Shown here in pieces: positions 43,142 to 53,015 of a stretch of 64,000 nucleotides of DNA (position 1 is the stretch's first letter; the number at the start of each line of letters is the position of its first letter). Below the pieces are notes generated by a model that made no database searches, was not told the DNA's origin, and saw only the letters and a program-made list of their open reading frames with translations. The DNA is from Cladorrhinum sp. PSN259. Its lineage: Eukaryota; Ascomycota; Sordariomycetes; Sordariales; Podosporaceae. The stretch spans positions 238,392-302,391 of the forward strand of contig MU867071.1 of the NCBI GenBank assembly GCA_033725935.1. The letters are read 5' to 3'. Made by a program: the position numbers and the translations under genes.

Positions 43142-44439
43142 CTATGTCCCATCATTGATACTTAACTTCTTCAAACTCGTTTCCCCTTCTATTAACCCGT
43201 TATCTCCAATAACTAATACCCTCTGCTCCTCCTCCTCCTCCTCCTCCTCCTCATCATCAGACCCCTCACCGTCTTCACTACCCTCCTCACCCTCTTCATC
43301 ATCTTCCTCACCATCTTCCTCATAAGCCTCAGGATTCTGTTCCTTCTCAGCCTCCTGCTGTCTAATAGCAGCCTCCAACTCCTTGGCCATCTTCTTTGTA
43401 ATACCAGACGCCTCAAGAACAGCATCCAACCTCGTCACACCGTCCTTTCCAACAGTCTTCTTGGCGTCCTTATAAAAGGGTCCAGGAGTTGTGCTGACAA
43501 AGTGAAATTTACGTGCAAACACCCTCTTGATACACTCAACATCGCGGTCAAAGTACATCTCGGCGTTGGCGTGCTCCATCGAAATCATTTGGGGGAAATC
43601 AATTACTACCGGAGCCAGGGTTACCGATTCGGTGCCGTCGTCTGCTGTGGTTACGTCTTCTCGGATAAGGATGTTGAATTCATTGTAATCGCCGTGGATG
43701 AGACCGTGCTTGGCGAATCGGAGGAGTAAGGCGATCAAGTCGGCGTAGAGCGATGCTGGATCTGGAACGGAGGTAATTTGTCTGAGAGGGGGAGCGTCGA
43801 TCAAGGACATGACGATTGTGTGGCGCGATTGAGCGATGGGTGTTGGGACGGGGAAGCCTTCTTCTTTAAGAGCTGTCATAAAGGCATATTCCTTCATGGC
43901 TGCCAGACGGGAGAGGTACATCCATGAGGCTGATGGCTTGTTCTTGAGGTAGTCGCGGTTCGTCTTGACTGTTCGGAACGAGATGCGACCAAGACGGTGG
44001 ATTTTGAGAATTAACTGGTCGCCCTTGTCGTCGGCGACAATCATAATATCACTTTCCTTGCCGACACCGACACGGCTGCCAACGCTATAAACCGCTTTCT
44101 TTTGCGCATGAGTGTGGAGGGCGAGGTAGTCGAGGCCACCGTATGTGAGACGGTAGCCATCGTATTTCTGCTCCTTGATCTTTGCGATGAGACCGACCTT
44201 GGCGAGGTTGGAGATGCATCGGTGTACGCCGCTAGCGCCACCCTTCAGGCGGGATAGCCTCTCGATTATGGTGGTTGGGACAAGTTCGTGGTTCTTACTG
44301 CCTTGCTCTACCTGCAGTGGATCGAGGTTAGCAAGGTGCGCGCGGGCAATGGGTGAGGGCTAGGAGGGAGACAAACAGCTGCCAAGACTTTCCAGTCGTC
44401 GGGCGCCAGATGGCGCATTGCTCTGGTATCCAACTTCAT
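43142..44439 (-). CDS. RIO2: Atypical protein kinase/ATPase Rio2
   Basis: Cytoplasmic 40S maturation factor acting before cleavage of 20S pre-rRNA. Exons are 44439-44377 and 44311-43142 (65-nt intron), giving 410 aa. The N-terminal winged helix starts MKLDTRAMRHLAPDDWKVLAA, joined by the intron to VEQGSKNHELVPTTII. The Rio P-loop is GVGKESDIMIV, the hinge MSLIDAPPLR, the catalytic loop HGDYNEFNI and the metal-binding motif VIDFPQM. The C-terminus is acidic, with a run of Glu (GAG repeat at about 43224-43254), then VLVIGDNGLI and a final KKLSIND that resembles an export-type end. It is divergent from an unrecognised gene. Confidence 0.95.
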
Positions 44440-44690
44440 GGCTGCAAAATCTGAGGAATATCTGGTGTAAAAGTTTGTTGAAAAAGAGGCCTTGTAGATA
44501 CTCTTCAGTTGGGGTTTCTGGGTATGTAAGAGCTCTGCCCCTCCGTTAAAGTTGACAATCCCCACCAAAAATTCACAGCCCACCAAGACCGATAAGATTG
44601 ATAAGAAGTTCGCCAAAGGCTTGGCAAGATTTCACTTACAGGGGGGGGGTTCAACTCTGATTCAATCCCAAGGTTTCATTGGCTCTCATC

Positions 44691-45533
44691 ATGAGAGCTT
44701 CACTTATACTTTTCAGAACTTCAAAAATCTCAACAAAGTACGTCATGAATCCACGAATAGTGTGTCGGCTCACGCCAACATCAATATCAAGAAGCAAAAT
44801 ATCCACATTATTTTACAAATCAACATGTCGAACAGTAGCAACAAAAACACCCGACGACCCATACCCAATAATTGGGTCACTCGACCTCGGCAAAGCCCCA
44901 ATCAACCTCGAAGACCTGCCAGAGCTTCGCAAGATGAACCCCAACAGATCACCTGAACAGGCCTCCACAGCGAAGCCAAACACACGGGTTCAACAATTTG
45001 GCCGGATCCACAGGATAGGCTTTTGGCAAGACGCCAAATCAGTCAAGGGCCAAGGCAAAATGAACAACTACGGCCTCAAGGTCAGGGCGACCAACAAGCA
45101 CGTCTTCTCCCTCTACGACGACGAGAACTTGGGGTATTTAGGCAGCCCCCTGGCGGAGAAGACCCTGTGGAGGTATCTCCAGAAGAAGCAAATTCCCTTG
45201 TGGGTGTACGCCCAGGCATATGTCGGTCCTGACAACGCGATTGCCGTCGTGCGGCGCAAGTGCGAGAAGAGGTTGAAGGCGGCGCTTTATTTCGCGCTGG
45301 CCGAGTTCGGGTTTGACAAAAACGGAAGATCGCTCGATGAGAAGAGCACCAAGGTAATGCACGGGACGCTGGTTCTTCATACCTCGGTTCCCAAGAAAAT
45401 AATGGCCATGGAGTTTGATGACATCGTCAAGGACTTGGTCGAAGTATTAAGAAAGCAGGTGAATGATTACATGATCATCAAAGGTCCGTATCATTATGCA
45501 ACCAATAAAGATATATCCCTTGGAGGCAGATAA
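44691..45533 (+). CDS. Unrecognised putative mitochondrial protein
   Basis: Single exon, 280 aa from the ATG at 44691. Its first 50 residues (MRASLILFRTSKISTKYVMN onward) are rich in Arg, Ser, Thr and Lys without acidic residues, the profile of a mitochondrial presequence. The body has a conserved-looking core: QFGRIHRIGFWQDAKSVKGQ, YLGSPLAEKTLWRYLQKKQI, and VVRRKCEKRLKAALYFALAE. It ends with a basic KGPYHYATNKDISLGGR. The size, basic core and neighbours fit a mitochondrial ribosome-associated or translation protein, but I recognise no family. It is divergent from RIO2 across 251 bp, which includes a 9-G run at 44641-44649. Confidence 0.6.
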   Translation: MRASLILFRTSKISTKYVMNPRIVCRLTPTSISRSKISTLFYKSTCRTVATKTPDDPYPIIGSLDLGKAPINLEDLPELRKMNPNRSPEQASTAKPNTRVQQFGRIHRIGFWQDAKSVKGQGKMNNYGLKVRATNKHVFSLYDDENLGYLGSPLAEKTLWRYLQKKQIPLWVYAQAYVGPDNAIAVVRRKCEKRLKAALYFALAEFGFDKNGRSLDEKSTKVMHGTLVLHTSVPKKIMAMEFDDIVKDLVEVLRKQVNDYMIIKGPYHYATNKDISLGGR

Positions 45534-45666
45534 AACCTGTATAGCTTGACTATGGAAAAAGAAAAAGGGGGAGGGTAAACTACTTGTACAAAAAATAATA
45601 CACACGAGGTAATGCGCTACAATAACAATGTTACCATCGCCTGTTCTTCCGTCCCTAAAATCACCT

Positions 45667-46980
45667 CTACCTGCCCTTCTCAGCCTTCTCAATCAACTTC
45701 CCCCTCAGCCACCCAGGCAAAAAAGGCCTAACCCTAACCTTCTCATTATTGCCAGCCTCTTCCTCCCCGTCTTCAACAATCGCAAACTGCTTCCCAACCC
45801 CATCTTCCGCATCCATCACACCCGCCTCCTCCAACCTAACAACCGCCAATCCAACATTGCCCACCCCCTTCAACCACTTCCCAACGGCATTACTCCTTTT
45901 CTTCACTCCTACCGCCCCATCCTCTCCCTCTCCTTCTCCTGATACCTTGGTAATACTAGCCCCGGTACCTATCCTTTCTGCCCCTCCCTCCGCCTCGAAC
46001 TTCCAATTTTCCAGTGATGTTCCCTCTCCCAAAACACAAGGCAACACCCTCTTCCTCACCACACCTCTATGCTCCGTTCTGATGGTCAGTTCCTGTCCCA
46101 CATAGCATCCCTTCCTGAAATCAATGGCGTTCATGACGTCCATGTTGCTTTCGTGCGGTAATGAAGCGCCAAACAGTAACTCTGACTGTCCTTCTGCGAC
46201 TCCCAGTAAATACCGATGTACCGTATAGGCCTGCTCCGGAACAACAGGTAGCGGGTCCAGAAATTCGCGTGAGTTGAAGTCATTTTTGTCCGGAAGAACA
46301 AACGGCATAAAGTCAGGCGGGGTTGGCTTCCCAGACGAAGTGACAACCCTTATCCCCAATCCTTCTGCACGAGGATCGGGCAGAATAATCATCCTATCCT
46401 CCGTATGTCTTTCCGGTAAACATAGCCCCTCATGTTCAAAAGAGGGCGCCGTAAATACGTGCCAGACTTGGGCTTCTTCGGGACTCAAAATAGATACATC
46501 AAACTTGGCGCGGAGTTTATACCGCTTGATGTGCTTGCTTAGCTTCTCTGCTTCCGCGGCGTCAACTTCGATTAAGAATTGTTCAGCTGATTGAGGGTAG
46601 ATGAAGACATCGTGAAGAATGCGGCCCTGAGCTGTGAGGAAAGCAGAGTAGAATCCTTCAGCGTCGAGGCGGACTTGTCCGTTAGGGCCTGGGGAGGTGA
46701 AGAGGTTGGAGGTTACCGCGCCTTGAAGGAATTTAGCTGCGTCTGGACCCGATACTTTGATGAGGGAGCGAGAGGTTAGATGTGCGATCCCTGATGATGC
46801 TACGGAGGGGGAAGTGCCCAGTTGGTGCCGGGGTATGGAGCTGGTGAAGGTGCGGACTCGACCCGCCGGGATTGATGGTTGCTGTTGACGATATCGGGGA
46901 GCGCCCAAACATGTAAATTGCCGGAGTACCCTTGGTCGGGGTCCGGCTTGGGATAGTAGTATCCTCCGTAATGGCTGCAT
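45667..46980 (-). CDS. IBA57: Mitochondrial [4Fe-4S] assembly factor Iba57 (Caf17)
   Basis: Works with Isa1/Isa2 in making [4Fe-4S] clusters for aconitase, lipoate synthase and others in the mitochondrial matrix. Single exon, 437 aa. The first 55 residues are an Arg-rich presequence (MQPLRRILLSQAGPRPRVLR). The YgfZ/GcvT-like body starts at SGIAHLTSRSLIKVSGPDAA. The signature KGCYVGQELTIRTEHRG, with the conserved Cys, is near residue 315. A polar insert follows before LAVVRLEE. The sequence TTAGGGTTAG (plus-strand complement near 45726-45740) lies inside the coding region and is probably coincidental. It is divergent from TSR2. Confidence 0.92.
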   Translation of the reverse strand: MQPLRRILLSQAGPRPRVLRQFTCLGAPRYRQQQPSIPAGRVRTFTSSIPRHQLGTSPSVASSGIAHLTSRSLIKVSGPDAAKFLQGAVTSNLFTSPGPNGQVRLDAEGFYSAFLTAQGRILHDVFIYPQSAEQFLIEVDAAEAEKLSKHIKRYKLRAKFDVSILSPEEAQVWHVFTAPSFEHEGLCLPERHTEDRMIILPDPRAEGLGIRVVTSSGKPTPPDFMPFVLPDKNDFNSREFLDPLPVVPEQAYTVHRYLLGVAEGQSELLFGASLPHESNMDVMNAIDFRKGCYVGQELTIRTEHRGVVRKRVLPCVLGEGTSLENWKFEAEGGAERIGTGASITKVSGEGEGEDGAVGVKKRSNAVGKWLKGVGNVGLAVVRLEEAGVMDAEDGVGKQFAIVEDGEEEAGNNEKVRVRPFLPGWLRGKLIEKAEKGR

Positions 46981-47370
46981 TGAAAAATATGTATTATGGT
47001 GGAGCAACCATCTGAATTGGATGCTGTTATAACCTTTGTCAAAATGCCATTATAAAGGAGCAAAGCAGGACTTGTGATGTAATTGGTACTGTGGGGATGT
47101 TGCTTTTTAAGCCGTGTTAGTCAGCTTCAACCTCGACTTACACGACGGTGCAGTGAGATGCGGCAATCAAGGTTCCATTTGGCGGGGTTGCCGGCAGGTT
47201 GCAAAAAAAATAAAAAAAAATATCTTGGCCAGACAACCATAACCCCTCGATCCACTTGCCACTATATACCATCATCACTTTGCGCCTTGACAACCAGCAA
47301 ATCTGGGGATTTTCAACTTCGCAATCATTCATTCAGTTTTTCAAGCGCAAACAGAAACACAACACTCGCA
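46981..47370. promoter_or_regulatory. Bidirectional IBA57/TSR2 promoter region
   Basis: A 390-bp spacer between divergent starts. It has an A-rich tract at about 47203-47222 and pyrimidine-rich sequence before TSR2. No gene is seen. Confidence 0.45.
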
Positions 47371-48066
47371 ATGTCGTCCCCAACACCAGGTAGTTACCCC
47401 GCCATCTATCCGTCCTTTCGCTTTCACCCAGTTCTAACACTCTCCCCTCAAGCACAAATCCAATCCTCTTTCGAGCGCGGCGTCGCAATAGCCCTCCACC
47501 TCTGGCCAGCCCTCGCCCTCGCAGTCCAAAACAACTGGGGTGGTCCAGACTCCTCTGACAAGCGCGACTGGTTCGCAGGCGCCATCGTCGACCTCTTCCC
47601 CGATGTCTCAAAGCTCACACCCGCACAACTTACCACCCTTGTCACATCCCACACCACCGACCCAAACTCAAATGAAGAGCCAGACCAAGCAGATGTCGAA
47701 ACCGTCTTACTTCAAGTAATGCTCGACGAGTTCGAAGTCAATGTCGATGACGACTCGGGGTACGAAGTAGCAGAGCAGATTGTCCGTATGCGAAACGAGT
47801 GCCTCAGAGGAAAGTTTGACGAGGTTGAGAGCCTGACAAGGAGGTTTGAGGCTAAGAAGGGGCATAATTTGAAGGTGGACGTTATGTTTAAGCCCGGGGA
47901 TGATCAGGATGATGGGACTGATTGGGATACTGACGATGATGAGGAGGGAGATGAGGACGAGGAGATGGGCGAGGCTCCTGCGCTTGTGAATGCGCCGAGG
48001 AAAGAAAAGGAGGAGCCCGAGATTGATGAGGATGGGTTCCAAAAGGTCACAAGGAAGAAGAGGTGA
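47371..48066 (+). CDS. TSR2: Pre-rRNA processing protein Tsr2 (eS26 escortin)
   Basis: Chaperone that releases eS26 from its importin and delivers it to pre-40S particles. Predicted exons are 47371-47389 and 47453-48066, giving 210 aa. The 63-nt intron has donor GTAGTT, branch TTCTAACAC and acceptor CAAG. It is a multiple of three and has no stop, so retention would give 231 aa. Spliced, the start MSSPTPAQIQSSFERGV fits the family. The core LHLWPALALAVQNNWGGPDS, then DWFAGAIVDLF, is the Tsr2 signature. The C-terminus is acidic with EIDEDGFQKVTRKKR at the end, as in yeast. Confidence 0.9.
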   Translation: MSSPTPGSYPAIYPSFRFHPVLTLSPQAQIQSSFERGVAIALHLWPALALAVQNNWGGPDSSDKRDWFAGAIVDLFPDVSKLTPAQLTTLVTSHTTDPNSNEEPDQADVETVLLQVMLDEFEVNVDDDSGYEVAEQIVRMRNECLRGKFDEVESLTRRFEAKKGHNLKVDVMFKPGDDQDDGTDWDTDDDEEGDEDEEMGEAPALVNAPRKEKEEPEIDEDGFQKVTRKKR

Positions 48067-48506
48067 ATTGTTACGGGGTGATGATACAGAGATAGGGATG
48101 CTAGAGCTATTAGATGGTGGAACTCCTGAACTAATAGCTTCAACAGTTGCTGGGGCCAGATGGTCAAACGGATGGGCTAGGAAATAGTAAGTTAGCCCCG
48201 GAGCTGGAGCTGTTCAAATTCGCCAACGAGAGACGTTTTGATGGGCCAACGTCTGCTACCAGACTTCAAGAGCCACAAGCAATGACAACGTCGCTTGGGA
48301 ATGTCGTAACATGCATGCGCCGTTGCGTGCGCATAAAGAAAATCGATCGGTTCGGTGTGGGCAGTTAAAAATGAAGGGATCTAATATGGCTTGTTTGTCA
48401 AAAGAATAAGGGGAAATGAGATATCCAATGCACAACTTACCTCGGACATTCCTCAATGCCTGTTTAACCGTAGTTCCCGGATTATAGCTTGACAGCGACT
48501 TCTCAT
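48067..48506. other. Convergent TSR2/FOL3 spacer
   Basis: A 440-bp region between converging genes. No recognised gene. Confidence 0.5.
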
Positions 48507-49715
48507 TTATGATTCTCTCAAGAGCCGCAAGACGCTAGACACCAGATAGAGACTGCCTGCAATTACCACTGGCATGTGCCCAGCTGCCTGAGAAGCAAAG
48601 ACTAATGCTTGCCTAACATCACTTCCCGCATCCCGAAGCAAGTCGGGTTGGACACCATGCTCACTAGCCAGTCTCAAAAGCTCAGCCGGATCTGCGGGCT
48701 TGACCCAGGGCATCCCATCAACAGGTTGGAACCGCACAGCAACAACTTCATCCCCAGGTCGTAATAAAAACCCAAGTATCCCATCCATATCCTTCCCCTG
48801 CGTAGCAGCAACAACCCAAGTAACCGGCTCACCTCTCGCTCGCAGGTGTTTCTGCACATAGGCAGCCAGCACCTCTGCTGACTGCACGTTATGCGCGCCG
48901 TCCAGAAGCACTTGCTTTGATCTGCCAGTGATCCTCCCTATATCCAACTTCTGTAGTCTCCCAGGCCAACTTACTTCCCTCACAGCAGCCAAAAGTTCAC
49001 TCAACGGCCTTTCACTCTCTGGTTCCGCGAGCTTGAAAGCTGTATACGCACAGGCCAGATTCTGTACCTGATGTGGCTCCCAATCACTCATCGCCCGTGC
49101 AATCTCTGTCCTATCGGGGAACTGCAAAGGCGCTCCAACCTCTGCAGCATGTTGTTTGATTACCTCCAGAACTGACGGCTCATTAGTATCATCCACCACA
49201 CACGGAACACCAGCCCTCATGATGCCCGCTTTCTGCAATGCGATCTCCCCTATCGTGTTCCCCAGGAAGGACTGGTGATCGAGACCGATCTTGGCAATGA
49301 CCGTCACACTCTTCTGCTTCAGCGTGTTCGTCGCATCCAGCTTCCCTCCAAGTCCAACCTCCACAACACCAAACTCCACCCGCTGCCGGTTGAAAATCTC
49401 GAACGCAGTGGCCGTCAGGAGCTCAAATTCCGTTGCGCCGATCTTGTCTTGCTTATCTCTTTGCTTCACCACATCTTCAACTTCGAGAAACAGTGATTTT
49501 GAGACAGGTTTGCCGTCTATCACTATGCAGTCCCATCGATCAATGAGATGTGGTGAAGTGAACCTGGCGCAGGATGAGCCGCTGGCGTTGAGCATTGCGC
49601 TGAGGTAGGCGCATATTGATCCTTTCCCGTTTGTGCCGGCTACGTGAATTGCTTTCCATGTTTGTGGGCTGTATTGGATTAATTTGCTGATGCGGGCGAG
49701 ACCTAGGTCAATCAT
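48507..49715 (-). CDS. FOL3: Dihydrofolate synthase
   Basis: Adds the first glutamate to dihydropteroate to make dihydrofolate; Mur-ligase superfamily. Single exon, 402 aa (yeast Fol3 about 427). The start MIDLGLARISKLI matches the family. The P-loop is VAGTNGKGSICAYLS, the Mg-binding region is VVEVGLGGKLDATN, and IGLDHQSFLGNTIGEIALQK and LLDGAHN are further Mur-ligase motifs. GMPWVKPADP and AGSLYLVSSVLRLL near the end are Fol3-like. It is distinguished from the paralogue MET7 in the same window, which has GTKGKGS. It is divergent from RRP1. Confidence 0.9.
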   Translation of the reverse strand: MIDLGLARISKLIQYSPQTWKAIHVAGTNGKGSICAYLSAMLNASGSSCARFTSPHLIDRWDCIVIDGKPVSKSLFLEVEDVVKQRDKQDKIGATEFELLTATAFEIFNRQRVEFGVVEVGLGGKLDATNTLKQKSVTVIAKIGLDHQSFLGNTIGEIALQKAGIMRAGVPCVVDDTNEPSVLEVIKQHAAEVGAPLQFPDRTEIARAMSDWEPHQVQNLACAYTAFKLAEPESERPLSELLAAVREVSWPGRLQKLDIGRITGRSKQVLLDGAHNVQSAEVLAAYVQKHLRARGEPVTWVVAATQGKDMDGILGFLLRPGDEVVAVRFQPVDGMPWVKPADPAELLRLASEHGVQPDLLRDAGSDVRQALVFASQAAGHMPVVIAGSLYLVSSVLRLLRES

Positions 49716-50131
49716 GGTGAAGACGTCCGGAGACCCTCGGGCAGGCGCCGGGTATGGTTGTGGTGGGTTTGGTGGTGCCCGGTGTCAGTTTCCTAGCTTG
49801 TGATGTCAGAAAGCGGCAATCGGCCATCAATTGACCCCGGGGGACGGGAGCTTGGAGAGTGGGTCGAGCAAGCTTGGTCCAAGTGTTCATCCCTGCATGC
49901 GCAAAGCTTGGCGCCAAAGAAATATTTGGGGGATCTTCTTTAATCGATAAGAATCTTTTTCGTGGGGAATCTTGCTTGTTGCTTTTGGCATATCGAAAAC
50001 CTCGTCGTCTTGCGCCGGTTTATATTAGTCGAGTTTTTCGCAGAATCTAGTAAAACAAACTTGATCGCATTTACAGTGAAACGAAAAAGCGCATTTTCCA
50101 TCTCAATCTACCCACCCACCACACGCCAAAA
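49716..50131. promoter_or_regulatory. Bidirectional FOL3/RRP1 promoter region
   Basis: A 416-bp spacer between divergent starts. AAGCTTGG occurs twice, at 49870-49877 and 49904-49911; the second extends to AAGCTTGGCG, also found in the MET7/RPL43 divergent promoter. No gene is seen. Confidence 0.5.
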
Positions 50132-51067
50132 ATGTCAACCCAAGAACGGTCCATGCCGTTCATCAAGAACCTGGCATCAAGCGGTTCGTACCATACAGAA
50201 TCATGAACTCGTCTCCCAAAATTACCAATTGACACTTGTCCTCCAGACCGAAAAATAAGAACCCAAGCTTTAACCTCCCTCCACACCTTCCTCTCCGCCA
50301 AACACATCTCCGCCTCCCTGTCCACGCTCGACATTCTCAAACTCTGGAAGGGCCTCTTCTTTGCCCTCTGGATGTGCGACCGCGCCGTCCCCCAACAGAA
50401 TCTTTGCAACGAACTGGCAAGCCTAATTGACGTCCTCCCCCGAAACGCCGTCGTACCCTGGCTGCGCGGCTTCTGGGCTACCATGTCCCGTGAGTGGACG
50501 GGTATTGATGTTCTGCGCATGGAAAAGTTTCTGTTGCTTGTCAGAAGGGTCGTTGGTGCTGCCTTCAAATGGATGAAGAAGAGCGCAGAGGGCAAAAAGG
50601 GAAAGAAGAGCAAGCAGCAGGCAGGGGAGTCGCTCTGGGACATGCAGAGGGTGGATGATATTGTGGAATTACTGGGCGAGTGGCCTTTCTCTCTGGAGGA
50701 CGAGGCGCGGATAGAAAAGGGTACGGAAAAGGAGGAATTGGTTCCCCAGAATATACCTGTGGGGTTGAGGTTGCACGTTCTGGATATTTGGGTCGACGAA
50801 GCTGAGAAGGTTGGCATGTTGGATGAGGCAGATCTTGAGGGGGGCAAGATTGTGCAGAGGATTATTGATCAGGTTGATGCTCTGGAGCAGGCTACGACCA
50901 GACCGGCTGTGAGGATTCGGTCCAAGGAGTCTCTTGAGGATGAGCGTCTCCCAGGGAATAAGAAGGCTACAGAGGAGGGAGAGGGAGAGGGGGATGAGAA
51001 GATGGGCGATGCGGATGGAGACGATGATAAGGGGGATAGCGGCAGCTGGGATGGCTTTGATGAGTAG
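50132..51067 (+). CDS. RRP1: Ribosomal RNA processing protein Rrp1 (Nop52)
   Basis: Nucleolar factor for 60S assembly (27S to 25S/5.8S processing). Exons are 50132-50183 and 50247-51067 (63-nt intron with donor GTTCGT), giving 290 aa. The family opening PFIKNLASS|DRKIRTQALTSL is restored by splicing. LKLWKGLFFALWMCDRAVPQ is the hallmark Nop52 motif, and ATMSREWTGIDVLRMEKFLL follows. IPVGLRLHVLDIWVDEAEKV is conserved near residue 210. The C-terminus is acidic. Confidence 0.92.
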
Positions 51068-51509
51068 ATTTATGTGATACCAAATTTGTAATTCAATGTA
51101 TTTGTGCCCAACGGATGGAACTGATGAGAATTTTGTCTAGTCCAAGAATACTTATTTTCTCAGTTCTGAATACCTGAACAATACACACACATCAGCATGA
51201 CTATTGTGGGAGCAGTAACTTGAAGAAGTTGAAGGAATGATGGATATCCGATTCAGTTTTTTAATACAGCCATCGACGACTAAAAATAAAGTGTATCAGT
51301 GGTATCTCTCTATTCCGTTCCCATGTCCTTTTTCCCACTCCAACACCCCAATAATGCAAATACACCTATAGAAAAACAAAACTTAAACAAGAAACAAAAC
51401 AAAGCCCCCTCAAGAATCTTGGCTCCCTTCCAGAATTCGAACAACACAAACCCAGTGCCAAATACATTCAAACTTCTTCAGATCAGGCTCTCTGATGTGT
51501 GTATACCAG
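51068..51509. other. Convergent RRP1/RPC31 spacer
   Basis: A 442-bp region between converging genes. No recognised gene. Confidence 0.5.
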
Positions 51510-52448
51510 CTAGTCCATGTATGCGCCATCATCCCCGCCTCCATCGTCGTCATCGTCGTTGTCGCCCTCTTCAAAGTACTGCTCAGCATTATAGTCGTCC
51601 CCAGACTCGTCATCATACTCGTCCTCCTCCACATTCTGCTCCCCTTCGCCATCCTCGTCATCTCCATTGTTCCTGACCCAGTCGTCATCCTCCTCGGCGA
51701 GCAGCAACCCTCCTTCTTCCACGGCATTTTCAGCATTCTTGAGCAATTCAAGCGCCTTATCATAGTTCTCGGCTGCTCCTCCTGCTCGGCTAGCCGCAAG
51801 CTGTTCGGCTTCGAGATCTTCGGCAGTCTTATAGGAAGTGATCTTAGACAAGCCCAAAGACTTGGCAACCTTGCGACGCTTGTTGTTATTGCCGTCGAGG
51901 GTGGCGTGCAGTTCTGGGGGGAAGAACTCCTTTACGAATGGGCGGGAGGAGAGATCCGGAAGGGTGCGGGCGACGACTTCAAACTGTGAAGAGTAGGTGG
52001 GAACGGCAGTAAATGGATCAATCATGTTGTCGTCCTTGTAGCGCTTGTTGATCTGTTCTTGCCCGTAGGCTCGCTTGCCGGCGCCGGTCATTACCTTGTC
52101 CCACGTGCGCGCTTGGGTGTAGAGGGGACTGTCGTGGCATTGTTCGCGGAAGATGAGAAAGTTGTGAACTTGTCTGTCTTCCTTCTTGTTGAGTGTTGGG
52201 GGTTTTGGGACGTCATAGGCCTGAAGAAATTTGGCGGTTAGCAAGCGCGTAAAAAATGGAAAGGCGTTCCGTCGAAATTGACTGACTGGGAAGAGTTCAG
52301 TGGGTTTGCCGTCGAAGGCTGTGTCGATTTCAGTGTCAATGGAGAATGGAACAGCCTCGCGAGTGACATTTCTAACGCCGTTTGTTGGTCTCCCTCCGCG
52401 AAATCCACCGCGGCCACCGCGGCCTCCTCTCCCGCGTCCAGACATCAC
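51510..52448 (-). CDS. RPC31: RNA polymerase III subunit Rpc31 (RPC7)
   Basis: Member of the Pol III-specific Rpc82/34/31 trimer used in promoter opening. Predicted exons are 52448-52287 and 52220-51510, giving 290 aa. The 66-nt intron has donor GTCAGT, branch TTGCTAACC and acceptor TTCAG. It is a multiple of three without a stop, so the unspliced frame is open and codes for 312 aa. The N-terminus is an RG-rich stretch (SGRGRGGRGGRGGFRGG), typical of fungal Rpc31. Splicing restores FDGKPTELFPAYDVPKPP. LPDLSSRPFVKEFFPPELHA is the conserved late motif. The C-terminus is extremely acidic, also typical. It lies convergent to RRP1, with MET7 upstream on the same strand. Confidence 0.85.
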   Translation of the reverse strand: MMSGRGRGGRGGRGGFRGGRPTNGVRNVTREAVPFSIDTEIDTAFDGKPTELFPVSQFRRNAFPFFTRLLTAKFLQAYDVPKPPTLNKKEDRQVHNFLIFREQCHDSPLYTQARTWDKVMTGAGKRAYGQEQINKRYKDDNMIDPFTAVPTYSSQFEVVARTLPDLSSRPFVKEFFPPELHATLDGNNNKRRKVAKSLGLSKITSYKTAEDLEAEQLAASRAGGAAENYDKALELLKNAENAVEEGGLLLAEEDDDWVRNNGDDEDGEGEQNVEEDEYDDESGDDYNAEQYFEEGDNDDDDDGGGDDGAYMD

Positions 52449-53015
52449 TGTCTTTTGTGGGTGTGAATGGGTTGTATGAATGTATTGTTGAATTGGAACA
52501 AAGGTTTTTTTGATGCGAAGCTTTGTTGGCCGGTCGAGTCAATGCCTGCCGTCCAAAAGTTTAGGTGGGGCACGTACACCATGTGGGGCACCCGCAGCGC
52601 CGTCTGCCCTGATCCCTGTCAGGATAGCTTGGGGTTTGCATCTGCCCCGCATTGAATCTTCAACGGTGTCTTGTGGAGTGGTCCGATTTTAGGTACTTGT
52701 CCAGATCAGACTAGGAGACCTCGATCCTTCGTTTTGAGAGCAGTCACGACTACCCACCCGCTCAGTGGAAGGGAATGCTTGTGCAAACTCAGCTCGATCA
52801 ATGCTATATGCAAGCTGCAACTAAAACACTAAGTTAGTAACCCCTTTTTATGCCTGATTTATTAGTCCCGTGCCTATCTCCCTTTCCGTAAGGCCCTCCA
52901 TGCTTCCTTCTATTGGCCCTTCAAACACAGACAAGCACACAGAAGAAAGAAATAAACTTGGCTGGGATATCATTCATATCAAAATTTGAAGACCAGTCTA
53001 CCGTATATTCACCTT
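52449..53015. promoter_or_regulatory. MET7 3' / RPC31 upstream spacer
   Basis: A 567-bp region. Two GTGGGGCA copies lie at 52565-52572 and 52583-52590, 18 bp apart and about 120 bp upstream of RPC31. This is the only place in the window with two close copies. No gene is seen. Confidence 0.5.

Noticed and set aside
45726..45740. TTAGGGTTAG complement near IBA57 3' end as a regulatory site
   Set aside because: It lies inside IBA57 coding sequence and encodes Val-Arg-Val-Arg; probably coincidental.
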